Shown here in pieces: positions 13,901 to 28,125 of a DNA stretch of 64,000 nt. Under the pieces are notes generated by a model. The model was not told the origin of the DNA, made no database searches, and saw nothing but the letters and a program-made list of their open reading frames with translations. The position numbers were made by a program, and so were the translations under genes. The DNA comes from Lepisosteus oculatus (taxonomy: Eukaryota > Chordata > Actinopteri > Semionotiformes > Lepisosteidae), in the NCBI RefSeq assembly GCF_040954835.1, contig NC_090703.1, positions 18,675,444-18,739,443 on the forward strand, read 5' to 3'. Positions within the stretch are counted from its first letter, which is position 1. Every line of letters begins with the position of its first letter.

Positions 13901-16900
13901 AGAATTCTCTAAATTCTAAAATCAAAATATATTCCATCGATAACCCTGTCCCACATTCTGCAACTATACACTGTATATATATACTGTATTTCAGATCAAT
14001 AATATAGATTTTCTGTTTGTGGATATAACATACAGTATAATGCATGGTATGTTAAGACTCACATCATACTTACAGAGAGCAAGAAACTGTTTTTTGCCAT
14101 GGTCCACCATTTTCTGAACCCAAGAGCTTAAAACGCACAACGTGTTGTCTAAATCTGGGTCAGCTAAATTACACATATTAAACACAAAAAATTATTACGC
14201 CAAATAAATGTAGGTTTTATATCCAAACAACATACAACTGTGACTAAAATATAACAAGACTACATAAAATATAATAAGACTAGATAATAATGCAGCTATA
14301 AAACATGGAAATAAAAAAGCCTGAGAATTAAATCAAAACTACAGTATAAAGTCTATATTAAAAGCAGATTTACCTTCATTTGAAAGGTTCTTCATCCAGC
14401 AAATTATTCTTCTGATTCTGTGGTTTGTAAGTGCCCGAGTCAACAAGCACTGCAATGTGTCTTCCTGAAATTTACAATTCTTTTTAGACTTTCATATAAT
14501 TATTGGAATATCTTTTTTACTGTTATATATTATGTAATAAGCAGCTGCTATTATTGCTAAGATGTGGTCCTCAAAATAAATTAAATCTTTAAAACATATT
14601 TTCACATGCCGAAAAAAAGTCAGGACCAGGAGGTTATCCATCAGTGATCATAACTTCTTCCAATTCAAGAAAAGATTTGAAATAAAGAAATATCTGTTTG
14701 TATAGATATGAGTTATTTAACTTCAGCTATTGTGAATTTTGTAAATTAACAAGTCATTAAATTTCTTAAATTGTTTGGTAACGAAATTTGTTTTTCTGTT
14801 TTTGTTTGATTGCGATTCTTGTTAAATTGTTATACAGTACATTTTAAAATGGAGAAAAACAAAGCAAGAATGTAATAATCTAGAAAATAAGATGAAAATT
14901 CACAAAAAATCCACCAAATATATTTATTTTTATATGAATTGTTCATGGAAAAAAATACTTTTTTGCTACATTTCACCTATCTTAATGGTAATTAATTGCA
15001 GATTTTTGAAGTGTTATTATTAAAAAATTGCATTATACAGTATGTCAAATAGAAAGCAGAATCAGAATACTGTATGAAGCCTAAACCTCATCTTAATCAG
15101 TCTGAATTATCTCAGAAAAGTCAGATGTGAAGAAACTTAATAACAAAAATGACTATTGCTCCCTTTGCTTTTGCTTACCTGTGGACAGAAATTTGCGGGT
15201 TGGCCTGTTGGGAACCCTATAGGGCTGCTTGTGATTTCTACAGGGAAATCAGCACTAAAACCCTTCACACAGAGAGGCTGAAATAAGATATAAATCAAAA
15301 TGCAGATTAGCAAAAATGACTTTTTTCTCAGTGTGCTGAACCGAGTCTATACAATGAGCTATTTGTTAAATTTAAAAATGTAATGTTTTTTTAATTCATC
15401 TGTCGTCCCTCATCAATGAAACATGCCATATGATATCTTCGAAAATAGCCTAAACACTCTTGCTGTACTCTGCTGTAAAAGTAAATAATTTAGTTCCTCA
15501 GGAATAAATCTGAGGAATCTGAAGGAAAATTTTCTACTCCATTTTAAATTAACTTGGGTAACATACTGTATCTTAATATCTTAGTAAAGCATATCTCTTT
15601 AAGAAATAAAGTACAAAGTGGTGTTTGACTGGGTGGAATAAAGACATTGTATGGCAGCTTAACTAAATTAGAAAATATCAGATGAGGTTTTGTTTTACAT
15701 TTCTAGTACATTTTTCACTGAAGACCAGGTTATGTTTCACAATTAACTGAATAAATAATTAAATTAGGTGCTTAACTCAAAGTAGAACAAAACTGGCAAG
15801 TATTTTGGCCCTTGAGGATCAGTTTACTATAACTGTAAATACTGTACAACAAGCTATGAACTCAGCCTATGAACTAGTCACTAATGTCTAATGTCTTCAG
15901 AAATTAAACAGTCCCCCCGGAGGCACTTTAATGAACAAATTAGTTTTCCAATTCATTTTGTAAGAGCAGTAAAGCTGGACAGGAGGGGTGACATGAGGGG
16001 TCACTCAATTTAAGAACAATATTATTTACTTGCAATGGGGTGGATATTTTGATATTGAATATTTGTACAATTTTATTAATTCACCCATTTAAATAACCAT
16101 GAAATCCAATACAGGCTTGTGGTGTGATTTGCATTTACTGCATCAAAGTTTATTTCAATCATCTGGTTTCTTTTTCTTTCTTTTCAAATTCTGTCAAAAT
16201 TGCAATTGTCTTCTTTTTGTGCTTGTTTGTGAGAAACAAAAGTCACTTAGCAATAAAGACACTTAAAAGAAAATGTCTCCACCTCTGTCTTCTGCATTTT
16301 TTTTGGCTTACCTTTATTCGACAAGCCGGAAACCTGTAAAACGTAAAGCCATCTACAAACATTGTGGCAGCACCTATTAAAAATAATTAAAAGCAGAATG
16401 ATGACCATGCATACACTTGAACGCTCATTTACACTGAATAAAGATGATCCTGTTGACTACAGTATGTACAGTACATTACAGGACCAATTGCTTTTGTGAA
16501 AGTTTTAGTTTTAGTCAGTAGTCCAATTTCAAAGCTAAATAAATAAAGATTTACATGCAATGACCAACATTTGCATAACATCTGTGCAATACAATGAAGA
16601 TAAATATTTTCTATTAATTTCATAAAATGTATTCCAGAACAGGAAACATTTAAAAGCAATTGTCTCACAACAGCTGAATTTGAATGAATTTACGAATTTA
16701 TCTTACAGATTAAGGGTAAATAGTTTTATAAAATATACTTTATATTCTACATTCATGACACTTTTAATAAAACCAGAAATTCGTGTTTAGAAATATTTTG
16801 GAAAAATGAAAGCAAATGATACAAAAACTCACTTAATGCCAGTAAATCAATGGAGTTCCCATTCCCCATGTCATCGTTCCATTTATTCCATTTAGAGCAG

Positions 16901-19900
16901 TGGAGATCTTTAAACACAGTTGTATCCAGTATAGGCAGAGGGTGACTGCTCCTTGGAGCCAAAAGCCACAAATTCAAGTAGGGGCAACCTTCCAGCTCAT
17001 TGTTAGACCTAGAAATAACAGAAATGAAAGATAAAGCAATGAGTAAAATGTATAGTGCCCTCCTGAGGTCCTGGGTGTGCTAAGTCAAAAATGTTTGTTT
17101 TACAGTTAAGCAGTTTTTCTTTGCAACCATGAAATTAACATGAATGATTAGTATAATATATGTTTACTGTTGAATAACTTCATGCATTTAGTCATACTTG
17201 CTCCACTACATTACACATATGAATTATTTTTGGAACATCTGGAGTTCCTTTCTTTGTGCACACTTTAACCTTTCCATCACTTTGGTAAAGGTTTATCTTG
17301 ATCACATCTGTCCAAATTCTGAAGCATGGTACTGTAGATGTATGATATCATGACTTGGGGAAACATAGCCATCTCTGGAGCTGGATAGTTCATCTTAATA
17401 GATATTGTGACAGATCTTTTACAGCAGCAGAATGTGTTCTAGAATCTTTAGGAACATTTTGTTTGCGTACTGTATATATGAGACAATGCTTCAAGACTGA
17501 TTGGGCAGCACTTCACTATGCAGCGTGACAGCAACCCAAAGCATATGGCTGATGCAACCGAGGAGTATGACAAAAAGCTGTCACAATATCTTTAAAGGGT
17601 ACAGTATAAAGAGAGTAGTTTAAGTAGTTTTAAAAGATGTGATATACAAGATATGTATATAACAAGCATCACACTTTGTATTCAGAAAAAATGACCACAT
17701 TCCCTTATTTGTTCCTAACCATCAGGAACCATCATCAAAGAAGGTTGTCCATCTCAACTGTCCAGGCACCAATGAGAATAACTACTGTAACCTGGAAAAT
17801 TAAAAGAGATGGATGCAATCTCTCATGTTCAATCTGCTCTGCCCTTACCCTAGAGTTACTGCAGTCCTCATTCCCTTAATAATGATGCATTGAAACCAAT
17901 ACAGCCATATGGTTTCATATTAGAAATTTAAAAAGCATTACACTACCCTTACTTTAATGGCTCCGGCATTTCCTTCTGCAGCCACTGCTGAAGACTAAAC
18001 ACGGCTACAAAGGTCAATAGCTCTGGCTTTTTTATTTCCCATGCAAAAATAGCAAGGTTTCCATAGTCCAGATTCCTTTGGACACCTAGACAAAGGTGAT
18101 AAAAAAGAACAGAAACCCAGGGATTCCAATAACCCTCTTGGAGTAAATAGCCAAAAACGTCATACAGAAAAGATCAGACATGTAAAGAGGAAAATAGACT
18201 ACTGAAAAACAAACAAAGCAACCATTTGAGAGATTCTAAAAATATGAAAAACAAACAGTTGCATATCATGCTTAATGAAGCTCAGAAAAATGATGCAGAG
18301 ATGTAAATTAAACTACAAATTTCATTTAAAACTAAAATGCTGAAAATAGAAAAATTCCATTCCATGGCTAGACAGATATACAGAAAAAAAACAGCCGTTG
18401 CTTCACCACATTGAGGTGATGCAGTGAATTCCCAGGCACTTCTGTCATAGCCGCTGATGATCCTGCAGCTGAGAAGGCGACACCAGGAAACACATGGATT
18501 GAGATCAGCTCCATCACACAGCTTCTGTGTGTGACACACATTACCGTGCAGAAAACCCTGGGGAGTTTGATTCAGAAGATGGAAAAAACTAATCGTTATT
18601 AATCGTTACTAATTGTTATTTATGTACATTATGTCTATTGCATTGCTATTCATACAGTTGTGTTACCAGCTCTTAGAGTTATACTGTGGTTTGATTTTCC
18701 AGTGAGTTTCTTGGCATACGCATTGAGTCTGATTTGTTTAAAAGTACAGTTCTTCCATTTTTCTTTTTTATTTGAAAAAGGTGTGGTCTTTCTGGCAGCT
18801 TTTCAGTTTGCTCAAATGAAAGACATGGATTGGAAACACATGTCAAAACGTTTTTTCTCTGTCTTGCTTCTCATAATCTCCTAATCCAACTGAAGGGTTT
18901 GAGGCTGTAGGCAAATTTTCAATTTATATGACTCAAAGTTTCACAATTTGCAATCTGCCACTAATAGTGTGTGATATTACTTTAAAAAAGAGGATGCAGA
19001 TCACTCTGAAAAATCTTAATAAAACAGGAAAACAAATAATAGGAAAGAAAAATAAGTGCGCTCCAAAAAGGATTGTAAACTTACTTGGTATCTGACCTGC
19101 GAGGATTGATTAAAATCTCGGAACAACAGCTTTACAAGATTTACCCTTATTGAGCTCTTACCCCAACAGCTGGAAGAAAAATTAAGATAAATGTGTTATC
19201 CATTCGAGATATCACAGCTTAATTGCAAGAAATATAAGTGAAAAACATATTATTATTTCATGCTTTGTTAGCACTTCCAAATAAACTGTTGGGGAAAACC
19301 ATCACAGGCCACACGTTAGAAGGGTAATTTATATACAGTATGAATAACTGCAGTGGAGGCAAGAGATTAGTGTTTTTACAGAAATAGCCTGTGTCTGACT
19401 AAATGTCTCCATCAAACTTACTCACACTTCAAAAAATAAATGAAACAGCACAGTAACACGACTACCAAAAAATAGACACAAAATGACAAAGAATGACTTT
19501 CACAGTACCTGCTTGATTCGGAGGAGACAGCCCAAAGATAGCACCGTGGCACATGGAAGGGGAAGGATTCTTGGAACTGAAGAGAAACTAGTGGTATCAG
19601 ACCAGACTCCAACTGAATTTCACACCTGCCACAGAAATTATAATGTAATAGAAGCACAACATAAGGATCTTGTCCCCTGGAAATCCACAAAATGAACACA
19701 AAAAGAAGTAATCTATGAGACATTAGAGAAAAATCAGGTACTGTGAAGGGATGATGCAAGAAGTACTACAGTACAAAGAGAGATGCTCCATCTCCTTGTT
19801 CAAATTTATTTAATTAAAGGTATATTAATTATACCTTTATAGGCCATCGGAACTCGAAAGTCTCAGCAGTACAAAAAGTCTATGAACTATGAATATGAGT

Positions 19901-22900
19901 ATTAAGATTTTCAGTGAACCATGACATTAGACTTCAGAATCCTGGTGAATACTCAGAGTGGGAGCTTGTCTCCAAAGGTCCCGATGTGATTAGCGACCTA
20001 CAATTTGAGCATGTTGCTTTGTTTTTACGCAAAAACAAACATTCAGGCCATAAAGTGTTTTAAAGACACTCAAGACACAGTTGTGCTCTGTACATCTCTT
20101 TTTGTGATTCTTATTCTTTATCTTTTTTGCGTGAATCGGGGTGCTCTATGTAATTTTCTTAATTATTGTTCGATTTGGAAATGCATGATCGTATGTCTTT
20201 GTTGTGATCAATGGTGATTTATTGTACGGTTTGTTTGTGTTATTGAGTTAAATAAAAACACATACTCTTTATTGAGATACTGAAGGTTCCAGAACTGCAG
20301 TTTTCCTGTTGAGTTTCCTGCCACTACCTGGTTGGTGGGTTTTATAAAGAGCAGAGAGGTAGCAGGAGCTCCTTGATGGCTGTGTAGATAGAGGCAGGGG
20401 TGTTTCTGCTTCAGACTGCTAACATCCAAGTTATCTTCAATTTTTCCTTCACATCTGAGCACCTCTTCACACTCTACATAACCAGTAAAGAAAAAATAAA
20501 CATTGACGCAGGTACTACTCCGTTACTGATAAGGCACAAATTAGTTGCGCTAAATTGTCCACATTATAAAGATGTCTAAAAGTCAAAAGTCATGCAGTAC
20601 AGTGCTTTTGTCGAGGTAAAGAAAGTTACCCTCATATATTTTCTTCCAATTCATTTTGAGCCTTACTGCAAATAAAAAGCTGCATTTAACTTTGTTTTCT
20701 TGTCATCAAAGGTTATTGAGGCAAACCAGTTTTTGATTTATTTACAACTCTGTGTCCAGAATTAGCCAGCCATTTTAACAGATCGTTCCAGAAGCAAAAA
20801 ATAACAAATATGAAATTGTTATCACTTCCACACTTCCATCAAGAAACTCAATCTTTTGTCAAAATGTCCTTCATGTATCATTTTACAACATGCTATACAC
20901 TTTTATAAAACTGTGGTTGGTTTTATAAGAGTGAAAATGAAGGCAGCCACTTTAAGCTGTCTCATTATGTGGTGATGATGTCTCTTCTCTGCTGTATCAC
21001 CACCAGAATTTAAATGTTTTCCAAAAATCAGAATCTGCAGTATGTAGATTGGGAAATTATGACAAGTATAGGTTTTTCTCTTCTGTAAATATTACCTGAC
21101 ATCTTCTTCTCTGTACTGAATACGGTTGGATCTCTGAGGGCTAAATCTATTAGCAGAATTTCTCCTTGCTTTGTTCCAATAACAGCTATGCCAGAAAAAC
21201 ATTTCAAAACTGAATGAAGATATTCCTCATCTTTGCACCCCAACAGCAAAGACTCATCAATCACTATCATACAGCTCACCTAAAAGAAAGAAAGTGCCAT
21301 GAAAATAGACACAGAAAGAATAATTATTCAAAGTGAAAAACAGTAATTTAAATTTAAATATTTTATGCCAGATGTAATTTAGTACTGCATCTTTAATTTA
21401 ACAAAAAGGTCAGATGTTACTGCAAGAAATTGCTTAGGTATATTAGAGTATACAGAGTTAATAAATTAATTGGAAATTATCTTTCAAATTCCCTGAGTGA
21501 ATCATTGTGAAGAGTCACAGATGTTCCTGCTGTGCAAAATTCAAAATTATATTTGTATGGATTTTTGTACTGTCCTACATCTATTTATAAAATAAATAAA
21601 ATAAAATACATAAAATAGAATCTCTCTACAGTACATACATACTGTATGTCAAAACCATTATTACATTTATCACAACTGCCATTATGTCATTTTGAGTATA
21701 TTGCATACATTTTTACAAAGCGATATAAATGTTCAGAGAAAGTCTATAGAGGATTAACCAGACTCATTCTTGAGATGCAGAGTATGAGATACAAAGGTCC
21801 TATAATATCTTAGGTCTTATAAAGACTTGAACTTTCAAATTGATTTCTACAGAATGGGTACATGGTTCATGTATATTTCTGTTACTTAATTTCCTATTTG
21901 CTTTGTTTGCATGTTGTGACCATTTTGTGTTTTAGCTGCTTTTTGGATAAACAAATATTAAACGATCCAATTTCAATGTAAAAAAATGCATGACCACATT
22001 TTCCTTTTTCTTTGCAATTTCGCAAAGTGCATAATAACTGCCTTCTAAAGTAGAATGACTTCGGAGACCTTGTAGAATTTTGACCTATGTGTCCTTCAGG
22101 CTCTTTGTAATTCAAAGTAACACAGTTTCCATATCTAAAATTTGACAAACTTTATTTTAATCTAAATAGCAATTGACAGCAAAGTCTAAGACATAATTAT
22201 GACTCATTACACAGTTTGTCGTAGATTTTAGTGTGGAGATTTTTTAGCATGACCATCGGTGGATTTGTATCTCAGTAGTATTTTCTAGACTGTAAAAGAT
22301 TAGAATTGGAAGCATGAGACTGCAATAGCAATATTATACCTTTCTGGGAATGCTGATGGCTCTCAGTACTCTTGATGAACTCAGGCAGTAACAACAGAGT
22401 GAACCTCCATTAGAATCCAGCAGTTCTACTAACAGATACCAGTTCTTTCTCCATGTAAACTCTGTCACCTGAACCACTGTTTTGTCTGTGAAGTCATGGC
22501 TCGAAAGGCACTCTCCAGTTAGCACCCTGATCACCGTCAAGTTACTTCCACACACAACCCAACAGATGCCTGGAAACTCTGTGGTATTTAAAAAAGGCAG
22601 CATTTTTAAAGTCAAATTGCTATTCAATGGTTGAAGTGTTAACATTACTAGTACATGTACTTTTCCCACATGCCTTGCTGATATTCTTGTGTTCTTTGAA
22701 AAACAAAGAGGGATAAATTGTAATTTGTAATTATTTCCAGATATGCAAATTCTTCCATCTCCAGGACTACAACCATTTAGATTTGTCATATATCAGTATT
22801 TGTGAAGTGAGTGCCAAACCAGATGTTCTGTATCAACATTTATTTAGTGACGATAAACACATTATAGGACAGAGTAGGAAAATGGCACATAACCTACAGT

Positions 22901-23652
22901 TTTGTCCCAACTGTAATGCTATTGAATGTGCTTTTCAACACTAAAACAATTGTATGTCTGTAAAGTATTAAAAACAGAAGTAAATCTGTTTTCTACTGAC
23001 TGGAACCTCTAGTATTGTAACTGCAAAAGCGTAGGAATAATTATTTGTCTCTCCTGCAACCTGATCATAAAATCAGAATACTAAGAGAATACAGTATTTA
23101 TCTACAGTTTTAGAGGGAGTTTAAAGAAAATAACAAATTGACTGCAATGTCTAGGAATTGAAAATAAGAAGTCAAGTAGTGCATAAATTGCAATATCAAT
23201 TGGGTAGTCCTAACCAATTTGTTTAAATAAGGTATTAAAAGACAAAGAAAATGTTAATACAAAACCCTGAATTTTATTTTTCTCTCCCCTTTGCCTTTCC
23301 CGGATGAAATGCTATACATTGTGAAAATTCACATGGATTAAACTTTGAGTTTCAATTTGCATGCATAAAAAATGCAATGATATCACAACAAAAGAGAGTA
23401 AAAGAGTAAAAGAGACAAGTAACTAGCACTCAGCAAGCTGCAGATGGGATTATTGCACTTCAGAGACTCTTCCTGATTCCTGGTACTTAATAACAAATTA
23501 CCTACTTAACAAAAAGCTAAGATCAGTCATAAAAAGTTTTGTACGGTACCTTTTGAAAATGCCCCCTTTACTTGTGACTGGTCTCCAGTGCACCAGTGCT
23601 TTGCAGGTTCAGAAAAGGGGATGCTGTAATTAAGCTTTGATGAGGGCAGCAT
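1591..23652 (-). CDS. ELYS/AHCTF1-like nucleoporin paralogue, 28 exons
   Basis: Hand-joined model, about 1537 residues. Exons in order: 23652-23550, 22578-22340, 21279-21096, 20473-20266, 19625-19509, 19169-19085, 18524-18407, 18085-17953, 17008-16833, 16373-16312, 15277-15179, 14464-14374, 14163-14074, 13755-13615, 13385-13287, 12972-12906, 12614-12491, 10455-10312, 10166-9976, 9518-9386, 8125-8017, 7215-7086, 6932-6650, 6089-5770, 4023-3908, 3363-3230, 2718-2115, 1904-1591. Splice phases agree at every junction. Exons 1-20 resemble ELYS in order, for example LTGEC near residue 54, GKLQFWNLQ, YLWAVSS and SWQHSLIIQ. ELYS recruits the Nup107-160 complex to chromatin and seeds nuclear pores; the same role here is inference. 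The tail (exons 21-27) shows no similarity I recognise, and the last exon adds a membrane segment. ELYS is about 2270 residues in humans, so this is a shorter, diverged relative. The start is the first ATG of an exon opening like the ELYS N-terminus; an untranslated first exon may lie upstream. Confidence 0.8.
2115..8125 (-). other. ELYS-like exons 21-27: disordered tail
   Basis: Residues 869-1433, rich in Ser, Pro, Glu and Lys, with no folded domain that I recognise. Exon 21 has a basic run, KRKKIR, that could be a nuclear localisation signal. Exon 22 contains SSEDFFILLKESI. Exons 23 and 24 are long, with many SP and TP sites. Exon 25 has YSSDDDQSAFS. Exon 27 (604 bp) has an acidic patch, YLDDSEDES, then SPERK, and near its 3' end the aromatic-basic segment GSWWKQALETRRAS. 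This takes the place of the AT-hook tail of ELYS but is not visibly related to it. Confidence 0.65.
9386..15277 (-). other. ELYS-like exons 11-20: alpha-helical domain
   Basis: Residues 476-868, matching the helical repeat domain that follows the propeller in ELYS. Landmarks are EDTLQCLLTRAL (exon 12), HWMYMDHQSL (exon 14), LVHWLGLTGLLP (exon 15), GLLIHGIVSHL (exon 17), QIKGLWFLDH (exon 18), PWHSWQHSLIIQ (exon 19) and AEAWALLRE (exon 20). Two pieces of ELYS appear to be absent: about 20 residues between exons 17 and 18, and about 80 after exon 20. Both gaps fall at phase-0 boundaries, so an unseen exon or clean exon loss would each keep frame. The exon 20 donor is the weak GTCTAG. Confidence 0.75.
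16312..23652 (-). other. ELYS-like exons 1-10: N-terminal beta-propeller
   Basis: Residues 1-475. Exon 1 (103 bp) starts MLPSSKLNY and joins exon 2 as FSK-EFPGICW. Exon 2 carries the TEFTWRKNW blade edge. Exon 4 ends with the WD-like GKLQFWNLQ and exon 5 holds the QLESG and CYLWAVSS strands, both closely matching the ELYS propeller as I remember it. Exon 7 has CRLLSCRII, exon 8 NLDYGNLAIFAWE and exon 9 CPYLNLWLLAP, each at its expected place. In ELYS this propeller contributes to nuclear pore and chromatin attachment. Introns here are 0.3-1.3 kb and otherwise hold nothing recognisable. Confidence 0.78.
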
Positions 23653-24810
23653 CTAGTATAACAATACAAAAAATGTTAATCTTGTTTGGTCACAGTTGAA
23701 CTAGGGGACTAGTGACTAATCAATATTTCATTACACTGTACATAACACAATAATATCTGCTCGACAATATCCATATGCAAATAAAACTGAGTAGGAATAT
23801 GTGTTGTTTGATGTTGGAAGATAATATTATTTTGTATAACCCTTAATACAAACACAGGACTTACATAAAATACAAGGTAGCAAACAAGAAAAGACTATTC
23901 AGTAGTCTGACGATTTTTTAGTATAGTTTAAGGATACAGAAAATTGAATCCAGCAACTGCCCCAAGAGCTTATTTTGCTTAGAAAATTCCAAGGACTCAT
24001 TTTGGTGTATGCTACTGTGTGTCAAATCTTTCTAGCTACAGAACTTTAATTAAATGCCTCATTTTTTCTAATACATGCTTGTAATTATTATGTAATTGCT
24101 TTGTGACTTATAAGGTCAGCAGGTGTAGCAGTCAGCAGTCTTGTACTTCTCTCTACAAAATCATGTGGGATACAAAGCAATTAAAAATCAATTACTCACA
24201 ACAGCACTTGATTATATATACAGTACATGTCCTAAATCCCCATTCAGGTATACAAATACCCCAATTTTCATAATGTAGCTTTTAAGCTTTCGCAAGGGAA
24301 TATAAAGACAAATTAGTAATTAATTCCTCACTGCAGGGAAACAGTACAAGCAAGCTGCAGTCCTAAAGGAACATTCTTTTCATATTTTTGCTTGATAACC
24401 AGTAACTGGTTTTTAAGCAATTAATACTAATTAAAAAAATGCACACTTCCACAATTCTGTTCTGCGTAAGGTGGCTCAAATATTTCTATTTTGACATGGT
24501 CTTCAAAAGGTTTATCAACAGCTCATCAAAGCTGCAGTTTAATAGGATGAAAAATTGGCAATGGTTTTCATTTTACTTATGAACTCCTCATTGAAATGTT
24601 CTGTAAATCATATTTGCTTTAATAATGTTGAATGAGTACAATACTGTTGCATTACCAGCATTCCTGCATCAACAGGAAATTTCATATGAGATTCAAAATA
24701 AAGAAATCAGCAATTTAATATAATAAACGCCACTCCTTGACCCTAATACTCCAAAGTAAATTGTAGAAATACTGCAAATATATGCCATAAGAATTTTATT
24801 ATATAGGATT

Positions 24811-25110
24811 TCCATCCATTAATTATCTAGACTGTTTTATCCGGCATAGGGTCACTGGGGAGCTGGAGTCTAACCTGGCAAGCAATGGTTCAAGGCACGA
24901 TACACCCTGGACTCCAGTCCATCACTGGGTATCCACAGACACTCACACATTTTTTCACAGAACCCTGTTAGCCTACCAGTATGTCTTTAGATCATGGGAA
25001 GAAACCAGAGCACCCGAAAGAAACCCACACGAGCACAGGTTGAACATATAAACTCCACGCTAGTACCCCATAAATTGAACCTGAGCCCCAGTGCTATGAG
25101 ACATCAACTA
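24811..25110 (-). mobile_element. tRNA-derived SINE, near full length, minus strand
   Basis: It starts in plus coordinates with CCATCCATTAATTATCTAG, the reverse of the GGATGG tail, and continues through sequence equivalent to CCCTATGCCGGATAAA and the ACATGCTGG-type body typical of fish SINEs. Its head is at about 25110. It is diverged from the plus-strand copies at 28126 and 30571. Confidence 0.6.
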
Positions 25111-25435
25111 CAACAGCATTTCCTTTGTGCAAATGCAATTTCAAAACAATTACAAATACCACTTTCAAAAAGCTTCCACATGAGAAAAGTAATAGTCAAT
25201 ATGAAGCTTTCATGGGTACTACCAAAAAACAAAACTGAAATAAAAAAATCATGCCTATATATTAAAAATATTTTACCCATCTATTGTTAATAATTTAGTG
25301 AACCTGAACCTAATTTAGTGTTGCAATGAGCCAGACCATAAACTGGCAGAAAATGTGTACAAAGCAACCCCCCTTGCATGCCACACACATACATACAGTA
25401 AAAAGGGACTTTTTAAAGAACCAATAACATTGGAT

Positions 25436-25567
25436 GGCATGTCTTTGGACTGTAGGAGCAAACCAGAACACTCATAAGAAAAGCTCTACAGAAACCCAGG
25501 CCAGAATTGAACCCAAGATGCAGGAGCTGTGAGCCAGCAGTGCTAGCAGCCATGCCACTGAGATGTC
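25436..25567 (-). repeat. SINE fragment, minus strand
   Basis: It contains TGTCTTTGGACTGTAGGAG and GAATTGAACCC, equivalent to the internal and B-box-like parts of the neighbouring SINE read in reverse. The tail half is missing. Confidence 0.5.
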
Positions 25568-28125
25568 ATAGAAAAAATACCAAAGAAATGGAAACAATCA
25601 GAGGTAATAAACAAGGTATCGTGACAGCTTTCTAAAATCAGTAGAATTCGTCTCCAAAAATCACTTAATAGTTTTAATTCTATCCAACCTTTTATGAGAT
25701 AATCTCTTTAACAAACATAATAAAGGCACATGGTATTTATACTGTTCTAAAGTAACCACTATATTGTAATTCACTTGACAACAACAAAACACTGTGATAG
25801 TACAGAGATGTGTGGAACTTACCTTGTTTTGAGTCCTTTATTCTTTCTCTCAATAATTCATGAATGTATGCCTTTTAATTACATTACATTAACCAACAAC
25901 AGGGAAGCCCAAATGAGTTCGTATTTGCAGTACACAGCAAATAGTTATCCAGCTCTCCACTAACATGGCTTCATAATGTTGAGTGTTTAATTACTTCTGC
26001 AAGTCTTATCAATACACCTGTTTGGTACAGACGCAAGGGTCAGGCATTGGACGGAAGGATCTACAGAGAGTGTTCAGGCATGTCAAGGATATAAGTGTTA
26101 CAAAGGAGAAAATCTTCTTTGGTCACTGGTAATCCACTAATCTCACATTCTCAATTCCTTATTGGCTGCTGTACACTTGCTTGCTCAGTTCTAAAGTATG
26201 CTGTAATTCTATGTGGAAAAGGTGATATTGTAAGACCAAAAGAATAAGTCATAAAGCTTCAGATATTTTAACAATGGACTAGTGGACATATTTTGTGGTT
26301 AGAAGTAATGTACAACAAGCAATTACTGTACATACCTACTGTATATAAATAGAAACAGCATAACTTTGACGTTACTTTATCTGTAGATTATCATGCTAAC
26401 AGAAAATTAGTAGTTGTTATTGAAGGCTTATAGCTTTTCAAGAGGTGGAAAGAGACACTTAAATCATTCTTCTTTCCTTGTACTCTACCCATGATTTGCT
26501 GTTGTCTAAGTGGAGTTCCCCACTGAGACAAGAGAGCACTGGTTTCATACTGTATCACCATTCAGCAGAGACCTTTGAAACTTACTAGAGAAGGCATGAT
26601 TCTGTATGTATTCAACACATGAACTGTAAACCACAAGAGACAGGTAATCAAACAAATGCAGCCTGAAGTAATGTAAACACACTAAGAGGCGTTATTACTA
26701 CAGTACATTCATTATTAGCCCAAGTTCTTGGCTTGTATTTCCAGTATTTTGCAACCAGTGAGCACACATTTTCATGTGCATTTCAAATGAAGACATTTGT
26801 ATATTGACAGGTTCCATACACCTAGTTACAGCTTAGACCACCATGGATTTCTAAATCAAATAGAATGAAAAAACTTCTTCAAACACCCTTTGTTCTGCCA
26901 ATATTAACCAATGCACTTTCAGAAGGATGTAGGCCTCCCTCTCAATGTGAGGTACATGAGACTCACAATGGACAGTAAAAATACAGTGTAAGAAGACTTT
27001 ATTTGGCAAACAGCTTCTCCACTGACACACACGTCTTGCTCAACAAATGACACAAAAATCAAGCAACATCATGGGTACCTTTATATCTCAAACACTAATT
27101 TACTCTCATGTGAGAATGTAACTCTCAGCCCTCCAACTACTAATTAGATAAACAATTCTATGAACCTATACACAGATAAAAGAGGCCACAACAACCTCTA
27201 GTCATACAGTAGGTTAACAGCAACTTCAATCCTCACAACAGATGGCCTGTCACAAGGTGTTAGAAAATTTACTATCAAAAGCACAATCCAAAAAATGATT
27301 TTGTTGTATTTTAAAATGTTCAACCATTATGCTTTAAATTCTGTCTTTACTTGTGAAGGAATAGTACATTTTATGTATACCTCTCAGAAGAACCCTTCTT
27401 TGCTTTCTTTAAAATTGAAATCATCAATTATTTTTATTATGCAACTCACCCAATTTGCAATTACCAGTTGTACAAAAAACTTTAGCAAAATATTTTCTAT
27501 GGCTACTCATCCAGGGGACGAACGGCTTTCAATCCCACCTTGTTGTCTGTCTCAAAGATTTAAAGCGAGCTTGTGTAAATTAGTTTCCTAAAAATGGATG
27601 GGTAGATGAATGGACAGACCTTCAAAATACACCAGTATAGTCTCAAATTAGACATCATTACCTTCACAAAAATACAGTCAATAGAGGACTTATGTCTTAT
27701 ACTTATGGAAATATGTCAATTCAATTTAAATAGTATTGCTCAGTAATTTATACAAGTTCTACCATGGCATACATACTGCTTATTGCGAAGTGAAAGTCAG
27801 CTATAGAACATATTGACTTTTGTAGACTTTGGAAAACAGCATACTCTGTTCCTTATAGGGTAAAAAGATTATATGATGACAAACCAGTCAACTATTTGGA
27901 GTCTGGTGGTTCAGCAAGCCCTGCTGACTGGCAAAGGATGATTGATGTATATTTATTTTTGAACCACTGAAGACTTCTCAGTCAGAAAAATCCCCGAATA
28001 CCTACAGGCATTATAAATCCATAGTTTAGACAGCTTGTTTTCAGCCTATTTATATAAATGTAATCTACAATAACTACATTTTAACAAGAGCCAATGATTA
28101 TTGATTCACGTACATTATATGGGTT

